Of a DNA stretch of 64,000 bases, positions 49,995-61,499 are shown in pieces. A model generated the notes under the pieces. It was not told the DNA's origin. It was given only the letters and a program-made list of their open reading frames with translations, and did not search any database. This DNA is from Ectobius pallidus (Eukaryota; Arthropoda; Insecta; Blattodea; Ectobiidae): NCBI GenBank assembly GCA_964059195.1, contig CAXKWD010000005.1, forward strand, positions 143,493,686-143,557,685, written 5' to 3'. Made by a program: the position numbers and the translations under genes. The stretch's first letter is position 1, and each line of letters starts with the position of its first letter.

Positions 49995-50600
49995 GCCTAC
50001 TCAGTACTCACCATGGCGTCACTTGTTTGTGTAGACTACTGGAGAACAATCTGTAAATAAAAGAAGATTCTGTCTGAACAGATTATTTTGGCTTAATATA
50101 TTATTTTTCTTATTATGTCCTATGATGTCTTGTCGGGAAATAGGCCTACTTCAATATACTTATTATTAACTCATTCAGAGCTGAATTTATAGATTGATGA
50201 TAAGGCACTCATCAAGTGAAAATGTCTGTAGGGTCTAAGTTTAAAATTACTCAGGGAAATCTCAGTGGAGAAGCTGGTTTCTATAAATGACAAACATAGC
50301 ACTTGAAGAAAAATCCTCTCATTTTACATAAAACATTACTTTATTAATCAGGCCTGCAAAACGTTGAATATTATTTGGAAATGTGCTGATATTTTATACT
50401 CTCACGTCATATAAGTAAATAAAATAAATAATTAAAAATAAAAAGCTTATTCACAATTTATTCTTAAGGTTTTGTAGCTTTGGCTTAGATCTTGCATATA
50501 ACTATAGATAAAATAATTATAATATTACCTTAATTCCGAACTTTTATTTTGCATTGTCTTCTCGGTTACATGGAAGAAATCACCAGGGCATCTTGCTTGT
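49995..50600. other. Intergenic DNA, nothing recognised
   Basis: No supported feature. Confidence 0.45.
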
Positions 50601-50610
50601 GAATTTTAAT

Positions 50611-50857
50611 CACTGCCTTCTAGACTGTATTACTCGTGTATGCACTGCCTGTCCTATACGGCCAATTTTGCGTACGCGGCGACATTACAGATGGCAGCAC
50701 CTTTCACACCCAGCTGCAATACCCTTTACATTACCGTATGCTGTGTTGCCCTCTGAAGTATAAACTCGGAAACTGAAATATGTTGGAGTTTCATACAATT
50801 TGGGTGTGAACTGTGTCGCCTCTACTGGAGAAATGTGTAATTCTCGAGACGGCGGTG
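50611..50857. mobile_element. 247-bp member of the micro-MITE family, copy 3
   Basis: It starts CACTGCCTTCTAGACTGTAT and ends GTAATTCTCGAGACGGCGGTG, flanked by ATTTTAAT at 50603-50610 and 50858-50865. It contains about 190 bp more than the 48-bp copy between otherwise shared ends, so the short copies look like internal deletion derivatives. Confidence 0.88.
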
Positions 50858-50869
50858 ATTTTAATAATT

Positions 50870-51680
50870 TTAGTTAAACATTACGCCACTAGGGAAGAAG
50901 GTTTATTCTTCTTGAATGCGACTCTACAAGCAAGATGCCGTGATGATGGTTCCAGGTAGCCGAAAGGCAAAATAAAGAGATGCTGAGAATAAAGGAATTA
51001 TTTTACTGATCTACATTAACAGTACAACCAAAATGATTTTAAACACTCATAATTCATAAATATAATATAATTATAGTACTTTAACTGCAAGAGGTGACAT
51101 TCATACTTACATAACTAATTGGTTCATAGTAATCTGTTCTTGGACTACTGTAATAGAACAAAAATTTTCTTGTGGACACTGCTTACATTTCTCCTGTTTT
51201 CCCCCATTTAATAATCAATATGAAATAAAAATATATTGGAACCCGAGGACCGTTACGTGTCATAATGACCCTCGAGTCTCCAACAACTGTTTAGTGGAAA
51301 CACGTTATTCATGCAGCTGCTTGTTAAACCTATTTTGGTACAATAACCTTGCGTAAATAATATTGTAATGTAAAGGAATCCCCAAGTAAAGGAAGTATAA
51401 ATATATGATAGGATTATTCTTACTTCTGGAATGAGCCATATTATAGGATTATTCTTACATGTGGAATGAGCCATACAATTTATAGGTCTATTCCGACATT
51501 TTTTCCTTCATAAATTGGTATTTCACCTAGAAGCCCCGGAATTATGTGTTTTGTGATGGGCCTATCAAGCTAGTTCACCATAATAGGAACCCTGTAATCT
51601 TGCCACATGCATCGAAAACTTGTTCATTAGACCCATGCCCCTTGATAATAAATACAATTGGGAAATGTTTCTCCATGTGA
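50870..51680. other. Intergenic DNA, nothing recognised
   Basis: A short direct repeat (ataggattattcttac, about 51408-51460) is present; no gene. Confidence 0.45.
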
Positions 51681-51689
51681 CTAGAATAT

Positions 51690-51898
51690 TTGGAAAGATT
51701 TTGGAAGGAAAACAGGGAGGAAGGAGGAAAGTTGGAAGACAGAAGTTAAGAAGCTGGATAGGATTTAAGAAGATTTTGCCAGCTGAAGATTAAGAGATGG
51801 AGACAAAAGGCTGAAAATAGAGAGGAAGAGCAGTTATTATGAAGGAGGCCAAGCTCTGGACCTTAGCGCCAAAGGAAGAAGAAGAAGAAGAAGAAGAC
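51690..51898 (+). pseudogene. LINE C-terminal remnant with (GAA)n tail
   Basis: In shifting frames it reads KIKRWRQKAENREE, then KEAKLWTLAPK, the characteristic tail of an RTE-like LINE protein. It ends in a GAAGAAGAAGAA run (51876-51895). The rest is absent. Confidence 0.6.
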
Positions 51899-51899
51899 G

Positions 51900-54410
51900 G
51901 TCTATATTAGCAGGTAAAGAAGCGCTTGCTCTTTAGGTTATGTGATTCCTTTATAGCTCTTTAAGTTCGATACTCCGCCGTTAAAATGGAATGGTAGTTC
52001 TTTTATACGACGACTCGGTAGCAGAAGACACGCACGATTGGGTTTCAATAAGATGGCAAAGGGTTAGAGCACTTCACACAACTTGCTGACCAAGCACGGC
52101 TGCTACCCAGACTTTTTAAAATTTATGTCCCTAAAGTGCTGACATTCTTTACATGTGCTACATAGTACAGGAAAATGACAGCGGCAATTTATTATCGATT
52201 TATATTTGCAGTGCATCCCGAACAGCATGAAGCACTTGAGTATGATTTATTACATGCAAACATCAACTTCTGTTAACTCTCATACGTATTTTGAATTCCA
52301 TAAATAAAACACCGATAGTCCTATACTGTGCATAATTTTCATAACTTGACAGGTTTCAACAGAGTTTGGCAAAATTAATGGGTGTATATTTCAGGAAGTC
52401 GTCGGACTCTAACGTCGGGTGCAGAGGGTTCAAGGGACCAATCTTAATTTTCCGTGTTTAAACCGCTCAAGAAGTATACTACAGGATATATTTGTTATAT
52501 TTTTAATTTAGATGAAATTCCATCGCCTTCCCACTGTGAGGAGCTGAATAATCATGACAAATTATATGGAAAATAATTCCAAATCCTGGGAGAATTAAAA
52601 TTTAAACTTCTGGATGTCCAAAAAATCTGAATAATTATACCTATTAATTTATGTTTGTCTTTTGTTTTACTCTTTATTTATTTATTTATTTACCTCATAA
52701 CCACGGACTTGACTTTTCTTTCACATTAACATGGACGTGAGGTCTGAGTGACCGCTCAGATATGTAAGATATATATATATATATATCCATCTTTCATAAA
52801 TTAGTTAACGGTATGTGTAGAACAGTAAATTAATTTGTTTCTCCACTAACTTTTATTCAAATACGTATTATTAAAATTTGTCTATCCGAACCTTTTGACC
52901 ATCCCTCTAAATTAATATTTTCGTAATTTAAAGAATACACATGGTTTCTTTCAATTTTATAAATATTTGTATTAAGTTGCATTAATGGAAATTCATTACT
53001 GATTGTGTGGAATTCTGAAGAAGATCCTTCCTTTGTAGCCTGCACCAACATTGCAATCCACTCGCTAGCTCCTTAAGATTTCTCCACTACTTGTGAAATG
53101 CATGTCTGATTATGTTTTATGTGTGACAATAATCTTTCAAAAATTTCAAACATATACTTTATAAACTCAAATAATTCCTTCTGATCTTAGATATATTGAT
53201 GATTTCATCGCCATCACCATCATTGCTCTGCTCTTCTATGTAATGCAACTTTCTGAACAAACAATTGGATCATGGGACATTGATTTCACTGGCGGCTTAC
53301 GTTACATGAAGAGTTCTGTGATATATATTTATTTATAGGTTTTTTGTGGCATCTCACTGGAGATTTTTTACTTGCTTTTTTACATGAATAAGGGGAATCG
53401 TACCGTGATTTTCAGATTAGCACTTTATTCAAGACCTGCGATTATCAGAGGAACCTTGTTTAGAAAAGCATTAATGAAAAATCTGTCAGGTATTGGGGAT
53501 CTGTTAAGGGTCCCTACCTGTCATTAACCCGTCGCTGATGGGATTAATTCCGCCTAAGTTTATCATATTCAGATAAGCCCCAAGTTCATGGAAGTGCACG
53601 TTCACGGGTGAATGATGAACTAGTTCAATGAGCCGTCTCCTGATTGCTCAATGCAGCATTAGCAGGGTGATAGACTATTGCATCTATGCAAGTCGATCTC
53701 ATGAATTGATGTGATTCAGCATTCCGGAACCAAGGGGCGAATCAAGAGGCACCGTTTAACTTTAAGCAAGGCATAAGTACAATTTCAAAAATCTACTATT
53801 TGTATGCGAATTGATTCAAACTCAAACAGAAGAGGGAACTTCCAGCAGAATTGATACATACAAATTTCAATCAATTTAATTAATCCTAGAGTGTTTGAAA
53901 TTTATAGCCTATTGTCAAATAAAATTTGTTTCACGTAGAACAATAATATATCTAACAACTAAATTGTATATAATTATACACAATTATATAATTATATAGA
54001 TGTATATTATGTATCCAAAAATCAGGCTGAAAAAGCTGAGATTCAAACAAGATTCAAAAGATTTGCTAAATATATTATAGGTTACATAATGAAATTAGCT
54101 CCCAAAACAACCAGCTTTGCTAGTTCAGCTGCTACAGTAGTGGTTCAACTTAAAAGAAACACACAAAAAAATACCGCAATTTGAATGAGAACAACTTTTC
54201 CGTCGTCTTTACAGTGGGCTCATTGTGCAAAGAGGCGACCGCGTTTGTTACCAATATAGGCAAATGGCTGCGGTCTATAACAAGAGAATCTCGATTCAAT
54301 GAGTTTTTTAATCTGGGATTTGGCGATGCCCTTCAGCCAAAAGCACTTTGTGAAGTCCACAGATTTGAAGGAAATTCTCTTCCTTTGGTCACCCCTTTGT
54401 GTATCGTAAT
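51900..54410. other. 2.5 kb of intergenic DNA, no gene recognised
   Basis: An (AT)n run lies at 52770-52786. Both strands of 54181-54460 stay open for short frames with no domain that I recognise. Confidence 0.4.
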
Positions 54411-54421
54411 TCATTACGATT

Positions 54422-55320
54422 ATGCATGGAGAGCAATCTCTTATCAGGGCAATATGTTATAGGGAACAGCTGAAGTTGAGAGGCCAAATAACGTGGGCGG
54501 GAAGAATACGCAGAGGCTTGGAAGAAATAGGCATGGGATTTATAAACGAAAGAGGCAGGAGGAACAAACGAAATGTTTGGCGGAAAGTCAGGAATCGTCT
54601 AAGAGATATTGACAGGCAAATAACGGAAGGGGAATGTAGGAACAAGGTTGCTCTGGAGATCCAATCAATGATTAAAACCAACTGGGGAACAGAAAGATAT
54701 CTATATGAGGGGAGCGCTGAAAGCAGGACGGGTTTAGCCTGGTTTCGTCTAGGAGCCTGGAAATCGCTGAAACGCGTCAATGCAGAAGGAACCAGAATAT
54801 GTCCACTATGTGACAAGGATGAGACAGCACAGCATATTCTCTCGGAATGTGAAGTCACTGAGATACTAAGGCAACGATATCTGCCAGACTCTTTTGTTGT
54901 CTCTAGAAGAGGTCATATGGCCATATTCGAGCTGTTGAGTGACACAAAATTTTCTGAAGTGGTGGGTAAATTCATGTCTAAAGTCCGACAGCTCAGGGTG
55001 GAAAAGGATGGGAGGGAGGGGCAGGGGGAGTAATCTTTTTCTATGTACTATTATGTGTTATATTGTATTACTATTGTATTATTATTGTCATATACAACTT
55101 TTTGTCTTCTTTCTTTTCTTCATCTTTATATAGCATTATTATATAAGTTATAGTATTATATTGTTTTGTATTATTGTTACTTTCTCTTCTTTTGTCTGTT
55201 TTTGTCTTGTGCATAGTAAAAGCACGAACGGCCGTCTAGGCCCGTGCGTTGGATTTATTCTATGGATAATGTATCTAACATGTATATAAGAATAAAGATG
55301 CACCTTACCATACCATACCA
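54422..55320 (+). pseudogene. LINE 3' end (type-I hairpin family), best-preserved copy
   Basis: An open frame at 54422-55033 gives the C-terminal 200 residues of a LINE ORF2 with an intact zinc knuckle (CPLCDKDETAQHILSEC, CxxC-H-C), then RQRYLPDSF and FMSKVRQLRVE before the stop. The 3' UTR has the type-I hairpin at 55222-55247 and a tail of cataccatacca. Reverse-transcriptase and endonuclease domains are missing (5' truncation near 54420). It is homologous to the insert at 39538. Confidence 0.85.
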
Positions 55321-55659
55321 CAAAAGAAACGCCTTCACCTTTAATTTGATTTATAGATACGGCAAAATGGTATAGTTGTAGGTTTGTTCTTAATACAGAG
55401 TTCCAGAAATCTTCTACAATCATAAATGTAGAGGTGGAGATACCCAGAGTCATACTGGACATTATTTTCTTCTTCTTAGAATCATTGTGCGTTTATCCTA
55501 TTGCCCTGAACAATCTGTCTACTTTTGGCTGGTCCATAAGTGTTCTCTGTGATACACGGCTTACTTTAACGAGTATTTCGGAAAGTAGTTCGCTCATCCC
55601 AGCATTTTAATATTATCTTCCCCCTCGAGTTATTTAACTTTCATCAGAAATATTTCTTT

Positions 55660-56691
55660 GTAAATCGCTTAGCAGAGTCAAAATAGGGAAGCTTATATCA
55701 GATAGGTTTACCATTAAAAGCGGCTTGAAGCAAGGAGATGCACTATCGCCTTTATATTTTAATTTCGCTTTGGAATATGCCATTAGGAAAGTTCAGGAAA
55801 ACAAGGTAGGCCTAGTATTATAAGGCAGTGACCCGATTTTAGCTTATGCAGATGAAGTTTGCCTGTCGGGTGATGGAATAAACCCAATCGAGAGAAATGC
55901 AGAAAGTCTTTTCGATGCCTGCAGGAATGTTAGATATCAATACGGAAAAATCTAAGTATATGGTCATGAAACGTCAAAATAATGCGCTACAAAATATTTG
56001 AATAGCCGGTAAATCGTCCGAGGTGGAGAAATTCAAATATCTGGGAACAATAATTACGGACAAAAATAATATTAAGGCAGATGTTATGTGTAGACTCAAA
56101 TTAGGAAATGCCTGCTTTTATGCAGTCCAAAAACTCGTATCTTCTCGAATTCTCTTCAGAAATCTATAAATACAAATTTATAAGACAATTATCCTGCCGG
56201 TTGTATTATACGGATGTGAGACATGGTCGCTTACTCTTCGGGAAGAACATAATTTGAGAAGGTTCGAAAAGAAGCTCTTAGGGAAATATTTGGGTCTGAG
56301 AGAGATGAAAATGGGGACTAGAGAAACTGCAAAACGACGACCTTCAAAACCTGTACTCTTTACCGGATAGAGTAAGGGTAGGTAAATCGCGGAGGATGAA
56401 ATGGCCTGGACATGTTGCGCGCATGGGGAAGGAAAGACATATCTAAAAATTTTGACGGGGAGACCCGAAGGGAAAAGATACTTGGAAGACCTAGACGCAG
56501 GTGGGGGGGGGGGCAATATAGATTTAAGAGGAATCGGATTTGCGAGGCTTGGTTGGATGGAGTTAGCACAGATGGCAGGCTCAGGTAAGCGCGACAATGA
56601 ACCTTCGGGTTCCATAAAATAGATAATATTCCTTTAGCATACTTAGGAATTGTCTATTGCCATTGAGTAAGTAAGTAAGTAAGTAAGTAAA
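55660..56691 (+). pseudogene. RTE-like LINE: broken reverse transcriptase and 3' end
   Basis: It starts within the palm: DRFTIKSGLKQGDALSPLYF, then the catalytic box as YADE in place of YADD, then KFKYLGTIIT, ILPVVLYGCETWSLTLREEH, GRPEGK and WMELAQ. At least two stops and frame changes occur (after VGLVL and after NL near 56166). The 3' UTR ends in (AAGT)n at about 56665-56690. A shorter copy is at 7515. Confidence 0.85.
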
Positions 56692-56887
56692 TCCCTTAAT
56701 TCGTGAGATTTTAGCAGCATAAGTTAGTCATATTTCCATTTACTGATGAGATAAATAATATTTACTCACTATATAAAGTATAGCTATTCGACTTCCAAGA
56801 AATTACTAGCCCATTAGATACCCTATTATTTAAAATATTATTTAATATATTATTAAAGTAATGAAACTTGAGTAGAAATAGGTATAG

Positions 56888-57540
56888 TCCGCCTGCGTGG
56901 TCTCGTGGTTAGCGTGGTTAGCTGGCTACGGAACCGCAGGCCTGGGTTCGATTCCCGGTATCTCCTCGGATTTTACTGAGGTATGGACTTCTGTAACGGG
57001 CTGCACTAGGCCTCGTGATTCAAACTGAGGAGCTACTTGATAGAGAAGTAGCGACTCCGATCACGGAGACCATCATTAGAGTAGGATTACTCCCACAACG
57101 TCTCTGGTCTTGAAGACTAACCCAGCCAGCGAGCTTCTCGTTACGTCTCGTTACCAAGATGCGCGGATTCGCTGCGCGTAAGATCAGTGACCTACTGCTA
57201 GGCAGAGAGTAAAGATCATGGTCCACGTTGCCAGTGGTAGAAAATACTGTAATAGTTGAGTGGAGGGATAATGCCGCATAGACAGAGACAGACAACACGT
57301 GGAGTGGGAAAGCCAATCAGCGTGCAGCTACCTCCCCTAGCCAGGAACTCTACGAGCGGTGAGACTCGCACCTAAGGTATATACGTAAAAACCCAGAGAC
57401 GTTGTGGAGGTAATCCTACTCTAACGGCCGTGAATTGCTGCAAGCTGACCTCATGCCACCAATCTTGCCATCTGCCTTTGGTAGATGACGCAGCGGTCGG
57501 ATGGTAAAACTAGTCCCTTCAGGGATACAGAGCCACGGAG
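56888..57540 (+). mobile_element. tRNA-derived SINE carrying a nested insertion
   Basis: Head GTCCGCCTGCGTGGTCTCG with B box GGTTCGATTCCC; end cCCTTCAGGGATACAGAGCC. Compared with the uninterrupted copy at 29168-29465, it has about 350 extra bp in the middle (57078-57422). Confidence 0.8.
57078..57422. mobile_element. ~345-bp TIR element nested in the SINE
   Basis: AGAGTAGGATTACTCCCAC, then aacgtctctgg at the left, pairs with its complement at 57393-57422, 28 of 30 bases. The homologous SINE at 29168-29465 lacks this block, which defines it as an insertion. It has no coding capacity. Confidence 0.75.
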
Positions 57541-57675
57541 TTAATTTCTTACATAATAGGGATGATCTTGAAACTTAAAGAATTAAGCGGAATTTTAGTC
57601 TGGTTAGTTCACTCTGTATGCATCATAAGACGCACCTCTAATACATAGTAAAAGTAAAGTAAAGTGATCCCTATA

Positions 57676-57956
57676 CAGGCCATGGAGGCCCAGAGGGTTC
57701 CAGGAGGTTGAGGCTCCCAGATTTTGGACATTCGGCACATGAAGGTGGTAAGGTTGTCAGCCTTACGCACCGGCCGCCTTTACCCCCAGGATTGCTCCTG
57801 GTACTCATTTCTGTTAGAGGCTGAGTCGACCCCAGGGCCATAGTGCCACCAGAAGGATTAGGCCAATTGAAAAATCTCAACGACCTCATCGGGAATCGAA
57901 CCCGCGACCTTCCGGTTTGTAGCGCAGCGCCTCAACCACTACGCTACGGCGTACCC
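57676..57956 (-). mobile_element. tRNA-derived SINE, family with GCCGTAGC head, copy 2
   Basis: The minus strand starts GTACGCCGTAGCGTAGTGG (A box) and has B box CGGGTTCGATTCCCG. It is collinear with 19960-20236 throughout and slightly better preserved. Confidence 0.85.
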
Positions 57957-57959
57957 CTT

Positions 57960-58940
57960 CTAATACATAGTCTTGTGATAATTACCTAATTATTTTACTT
58001 TTTCAAACGCTGTAATAACAAATGACAGTTTTCATTATTACGTTTTAGAACTCATTGAATATCCCTCTAACTTTGTGAATGGATTCTGCTTAACGAGATG
58101 GAATTATTAAATTTCTATAATATGCAAAATCTTTCTATATAATTCTTTTGTTTCACGCTTGGACAATCAAGAAGAAGAGACTTTCTGCTTCTAGAAATGA
58201 AGAGAAAGCAATGAATTCTAATGTGCCCTAGAGAATTCGATTACTTTCGCAATTTCTACTGAATAAATTTACAATCTTTATATTTATGAACAAATGTAGG
58301 CTTCCTTGATTTACTTTAAGAAGTAGAACATGAGAAATCACTTTTATTCCTAAAACAGAGATGAGTATATGTGATGGTATTATTTGGCATCAATTTATTC
58401 ATATTTCAGCTGTAAAAATTTATATTATTATGAAACTAATATTATCGTAGCATACAGGAGGAAAAATAGCAAAATATTCTTCATATTGCCCCTTTACATC
58501 AAGTCAACTTTGTAACTGCCTTAAAATTATGCAAGTACTTACTTTATCAGTAAAGTATTTCCTGAATTTTTTCTGCAATATTTTAAGTATTCACTGGGAA
58601 AGCAAGTGTTTACTTAATAAGAAGGAGTAATAACTTACCATTAATATAAAACTCTAATCTTCAAGTATTTACTTATGTTTTATTTAATTCTCTGTCAGTA
58701 TTAACTGAAAATAATGCAAGTAAAGAAGTTTACTTATTTTTATTCAACCTACCTATTGTGCAGACATTCTTCCGACTGAATAAATCAGACACATTGAATC
58801 GTTTCCCTTGCCTCCTTTAGTTTAATTTAGTTTAGCTAACGCATATTTTATGCCATGAGAGTCTCAATTTTGAGACAAGGGCAGGGCAGGGTTTGCCTTG
58901 GTGTTATTAAATTTATGTCAGGAAATCTACTTATGTTAGA
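57960..58940. other. Intergenic AT-rich DNA, nothing recognised
   Basis: No supported feature. Confidence 0.45.
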
Positions 58941-58946
58941 CTATTG

Positions 58947-59215
58947 TAGGGGAAAAAAATTCTTCTGACACTGGGATTTGAAGTCAGGACCTTTGGCAAT
59001 CCGTGCCACTGCTCTACCAACTGAGCTAAGCCAGAGTTCACTTCACAGCGCCAGATGGGACCTCTCTCTTATGACTGTTTGCCCTTAATGGTCTGCCTCA
59101 CTGACAGACAAGTTATGTCATATGCAGTACTGTGAGGCACACTATTTAGTGATTTTTGTGACCGGGCTTCCACTGTTTTTGTACAATTAACCTTCAAACC
59201 TACAATTAACCTTAA
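58947..59215 (-). mobile_element. tRNA-derived SINE (TGGCTTAGCTCAG head)
   Basis: The minus-strand head has A box TTAGCTCAGTTGGTAGAGC; the body matches 14459-14622 and continues through gcagtactgtgaggcac to gtaccgggcttccactg-type sequence. The B-box side is decayed (gacttcaaatcc). Confidence 0.75.
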
Positions 59216-59242
59216 CCTTCAAGATGTATATATATATATATA

Positions 59243-59555
59243 ATTATATGCATTCGTGAACCACAAATTACCGTCTCTGTTGGACACTACATGAGAATAT
59301 TATAGGAGAAAAATTCTCTGAAACTGGGATTTGAACTCAGGCCCTTTGGCAATCGTGCCACTGCTCTACCAACTGACATAAGCCAGAGTTCACTTCACAG
59401 CGTCAGATGGAACCTCTCTCCTGTGACTGACTGCCCTTAATGGTCTACCTCACTGACACACAAGTTATGTCATAGCCTATGCAGTACTGTGAGGCACTCT
59501 AATTAGTGTCCAACAGAGACTATAGGTCTATCTGTGGTTCATGAATGCATATATA
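59243..59555. mobile_element. Inverted-repeat unit with tRNA-derived SINE inside, copy 2
   Basis: Arms at about 59243-59287 and 59506-59555 (gcattcGTGAACCACA / TGTGGTTCATGAATGC; CTCTGTTGGACA / TGTCCAACAGAG) enclose a minus-strand SINE. This is the same plan and sequence as 14371-14705. Confidence 0.7.
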
Positions 59556-59559
59556 TCAT

Positions 59560-60010
59560 ACTTATGTTACCTCACCTCCCGTATTCATGTACCTTGACCC
59601 GGAATCTCTGAATGACACTTCATGGACATCAAAGGCACCCATGCCTAAGCAAACTTCAATGTGTATCTAAATCAAGCTACTGCACCTGAATTCTCATGGC
59701 ACAAGAAGCATTTAATGCAAGAAGTGCATAGTATAGTAGTGCGTTCAATATATATTATATCCAGCCGGTCCAGACTTAGAAACGGTACGGAAAGCCAATT
59801 AAATCCTTTAACGCCCTCGACAAACGTCCACTGATAATGTTGTCTGTTTGTCTTTATAATTGCATGACAGAGTCTGAAATATTTCATGCATGAACTTGTT
59901 TGTCTTGCTAAGATCACTTTATACAGGCGAACACTTTGGTTGCCGAAGATTTGAGGTATTTGGACGGAAACTCTATGTTTGTATGCTACGAAATGAAATG
60001 AAGGTAAAAT
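59560..60010. other. Intergenic DNA, nothing recognised
   Basis: No supported feature. Confidence 0.45.
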
Positions 60011-60020
60011 AAATTATTAG

Positions 60021-60489
60021 TAGGGGGCGGATTTCTATGACCTAAAAAATAGGATATATGCATGCATTTATGACCTAAAAAACATTAAAATATGACCAAT
60101 AAGATTTAAAATATGACTTTACCACTTACACATTGTGTACATTTTTTAAAATTTCATTACAATACTTTTTATTAAAATATATCGTTAATTATTTAAAATA
60201 TCTGTAAATTCTGAAAAAGTATCATTATAATGCAAAATTTACAAAATATGATATGAAACTTCAAAATTTATTTAATATGCACAAAAATAGGCTATGCCAA
60301 AAATATGACCTAAATATGTATATTCGTACTAAATATGCTACAATAGTTGAAAATTTCCTAAATATGCAGTTATATGCACAATAAAAGCCGTTCCATTTTC
60401 ACCAGGATGCTTGGAATCGGGTTTAAATTAGGCGGAAACCTGAAATAATGCAAAGGGGGAAAATATATGTCATAGAAATCCGCCCCCTA
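60021..60489. mobile_element. hAT-type MITE, subfamily 2, copy D
   Basis: A 469-bp element with ends TAGGGGGCGGATTTCTATGA and its complement TCATAGAAATCCGCCCCCTA, flanked by a perfect ATTATTAG duplication (60013-60020 and 60490-60497). ATGACCTAAAA motifs lie next to the left end. The interior is nearly all A/T. Confidence 0.92.
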
Positions 60490-60589
60490 ATTATTAGTGT
60501 TATATAGGGTGCTGAAATACTATAGGTCTATCTTTATGTCCATGGTTTTAATAATAATACTAATAATAATATTAATAATAAAAAATGAC

Positions 60590-60935
60590 TTAAAACTGGC
60601 AGAAATTACTCCAGACGGTATTTTGAAAAGAGATAGCTTTAGAATCAAGGTGCATAAGTGGGAAGTTGACGAGGACAGACCGAAGGAAAAAACTGGAACA
60701 ACATGGACAAACGAGAGGAAGGAAGCTCACAGCCAAAGGATGAAAGCAATATGGAGTCAAAGGAAAACACAGAAACGGCTCTAAGTACTTTGCGTAGTCC
60801 TACATGGGCTCATGGACGAAAAAAAAAAAAAAAATAAAAATAAAAAAAAAAAATAATAATAATAATAATAATAATAATATAAAAATAATAATAATATAAA
60901 CATAATAATAATAATAACAATAATAATCTTCGTCG
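60590..60935 (+). pseudogene. LINE C-terminal remnant with A-rich and (AAT)n tail
   Basis: It reads KVHKWEVDEDRPKEKTGTTW, then ERKEAHSQRMKAIWSQRK, stopping at 60784; this is a LINE-type C-terminus. It is followed by CTTTGCGTAGTCCTACATGG, poly(A) and a long (AAT)n stretch to about 60930. Upstream domains are absent. Confidence 0.65.
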
Positions 60936-60959
60936 TAAAGCACAATACAAGCACTGACA

Positions 60960-61490
60960 GTATGATAGAAGTAAGAAATCTTAAAAATTATATCTTTACA
61001 CAAAAAGAAATTACATTTAAAAACTCTTCAAGCATATAAAAAGGATTGTCAACCAGCTATAATCGGTATAAAACATTAATAAAACTCCTACTCTTGATAC
61101 ACTTAATTCTCTCTGGTAATAAATTGTAATATTTGTGGATCTAAATGTAAAATTGACTTAGGCCTAGTCGTCTTACTTAGTCTAACTTTCGATTAGAGTT
61201 GCTCCTAGTATAGTGATCATGCATGTCATGTCTCAGACAATAAACACTGATGTTGTTATGTACTTGAGTCAAAACAATAACAAACTTTATATTCTACAAA
61301 AAGGGGTTTCCAGTGGGTCCTTGCAGAGCAGCTTTTCATTACTCGAAGTACTTTCTTCTGCAAAAGCAATATATCGTCAACTCTACTAGAACACCCAAAA
61401 AGTAATACCATTCCTCAATAACAGATTGAGAAAGAACAAAATATACATATTTCATACAGCATGCTCTTTAATTGCTTAGTTAAAACACAA
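60960..61490 (-). pseudogene. Decayed LINE reverse-transcriptase thumb region
   Basis: The minus strand reads VLLFGCSSRVDDILLLQKKV, then LRVMKSCSARTHWKPLF, with stops on both sides. This matches the WG.S...I..LQKK..R.I....HC.PLF block found in Jockey/CR1-type LINE proteins. Confidence 0.6.
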
Positions 61491-61499
61491 CCTTTCATA

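Noticed and set aside
54181..54462. Open frames on both strands just before the LINE remnant
   Set aside because: No domain is recognisable, and the plus frame does not begin with ATG or join the LINE frame; probably chance or the flank of the insertion.
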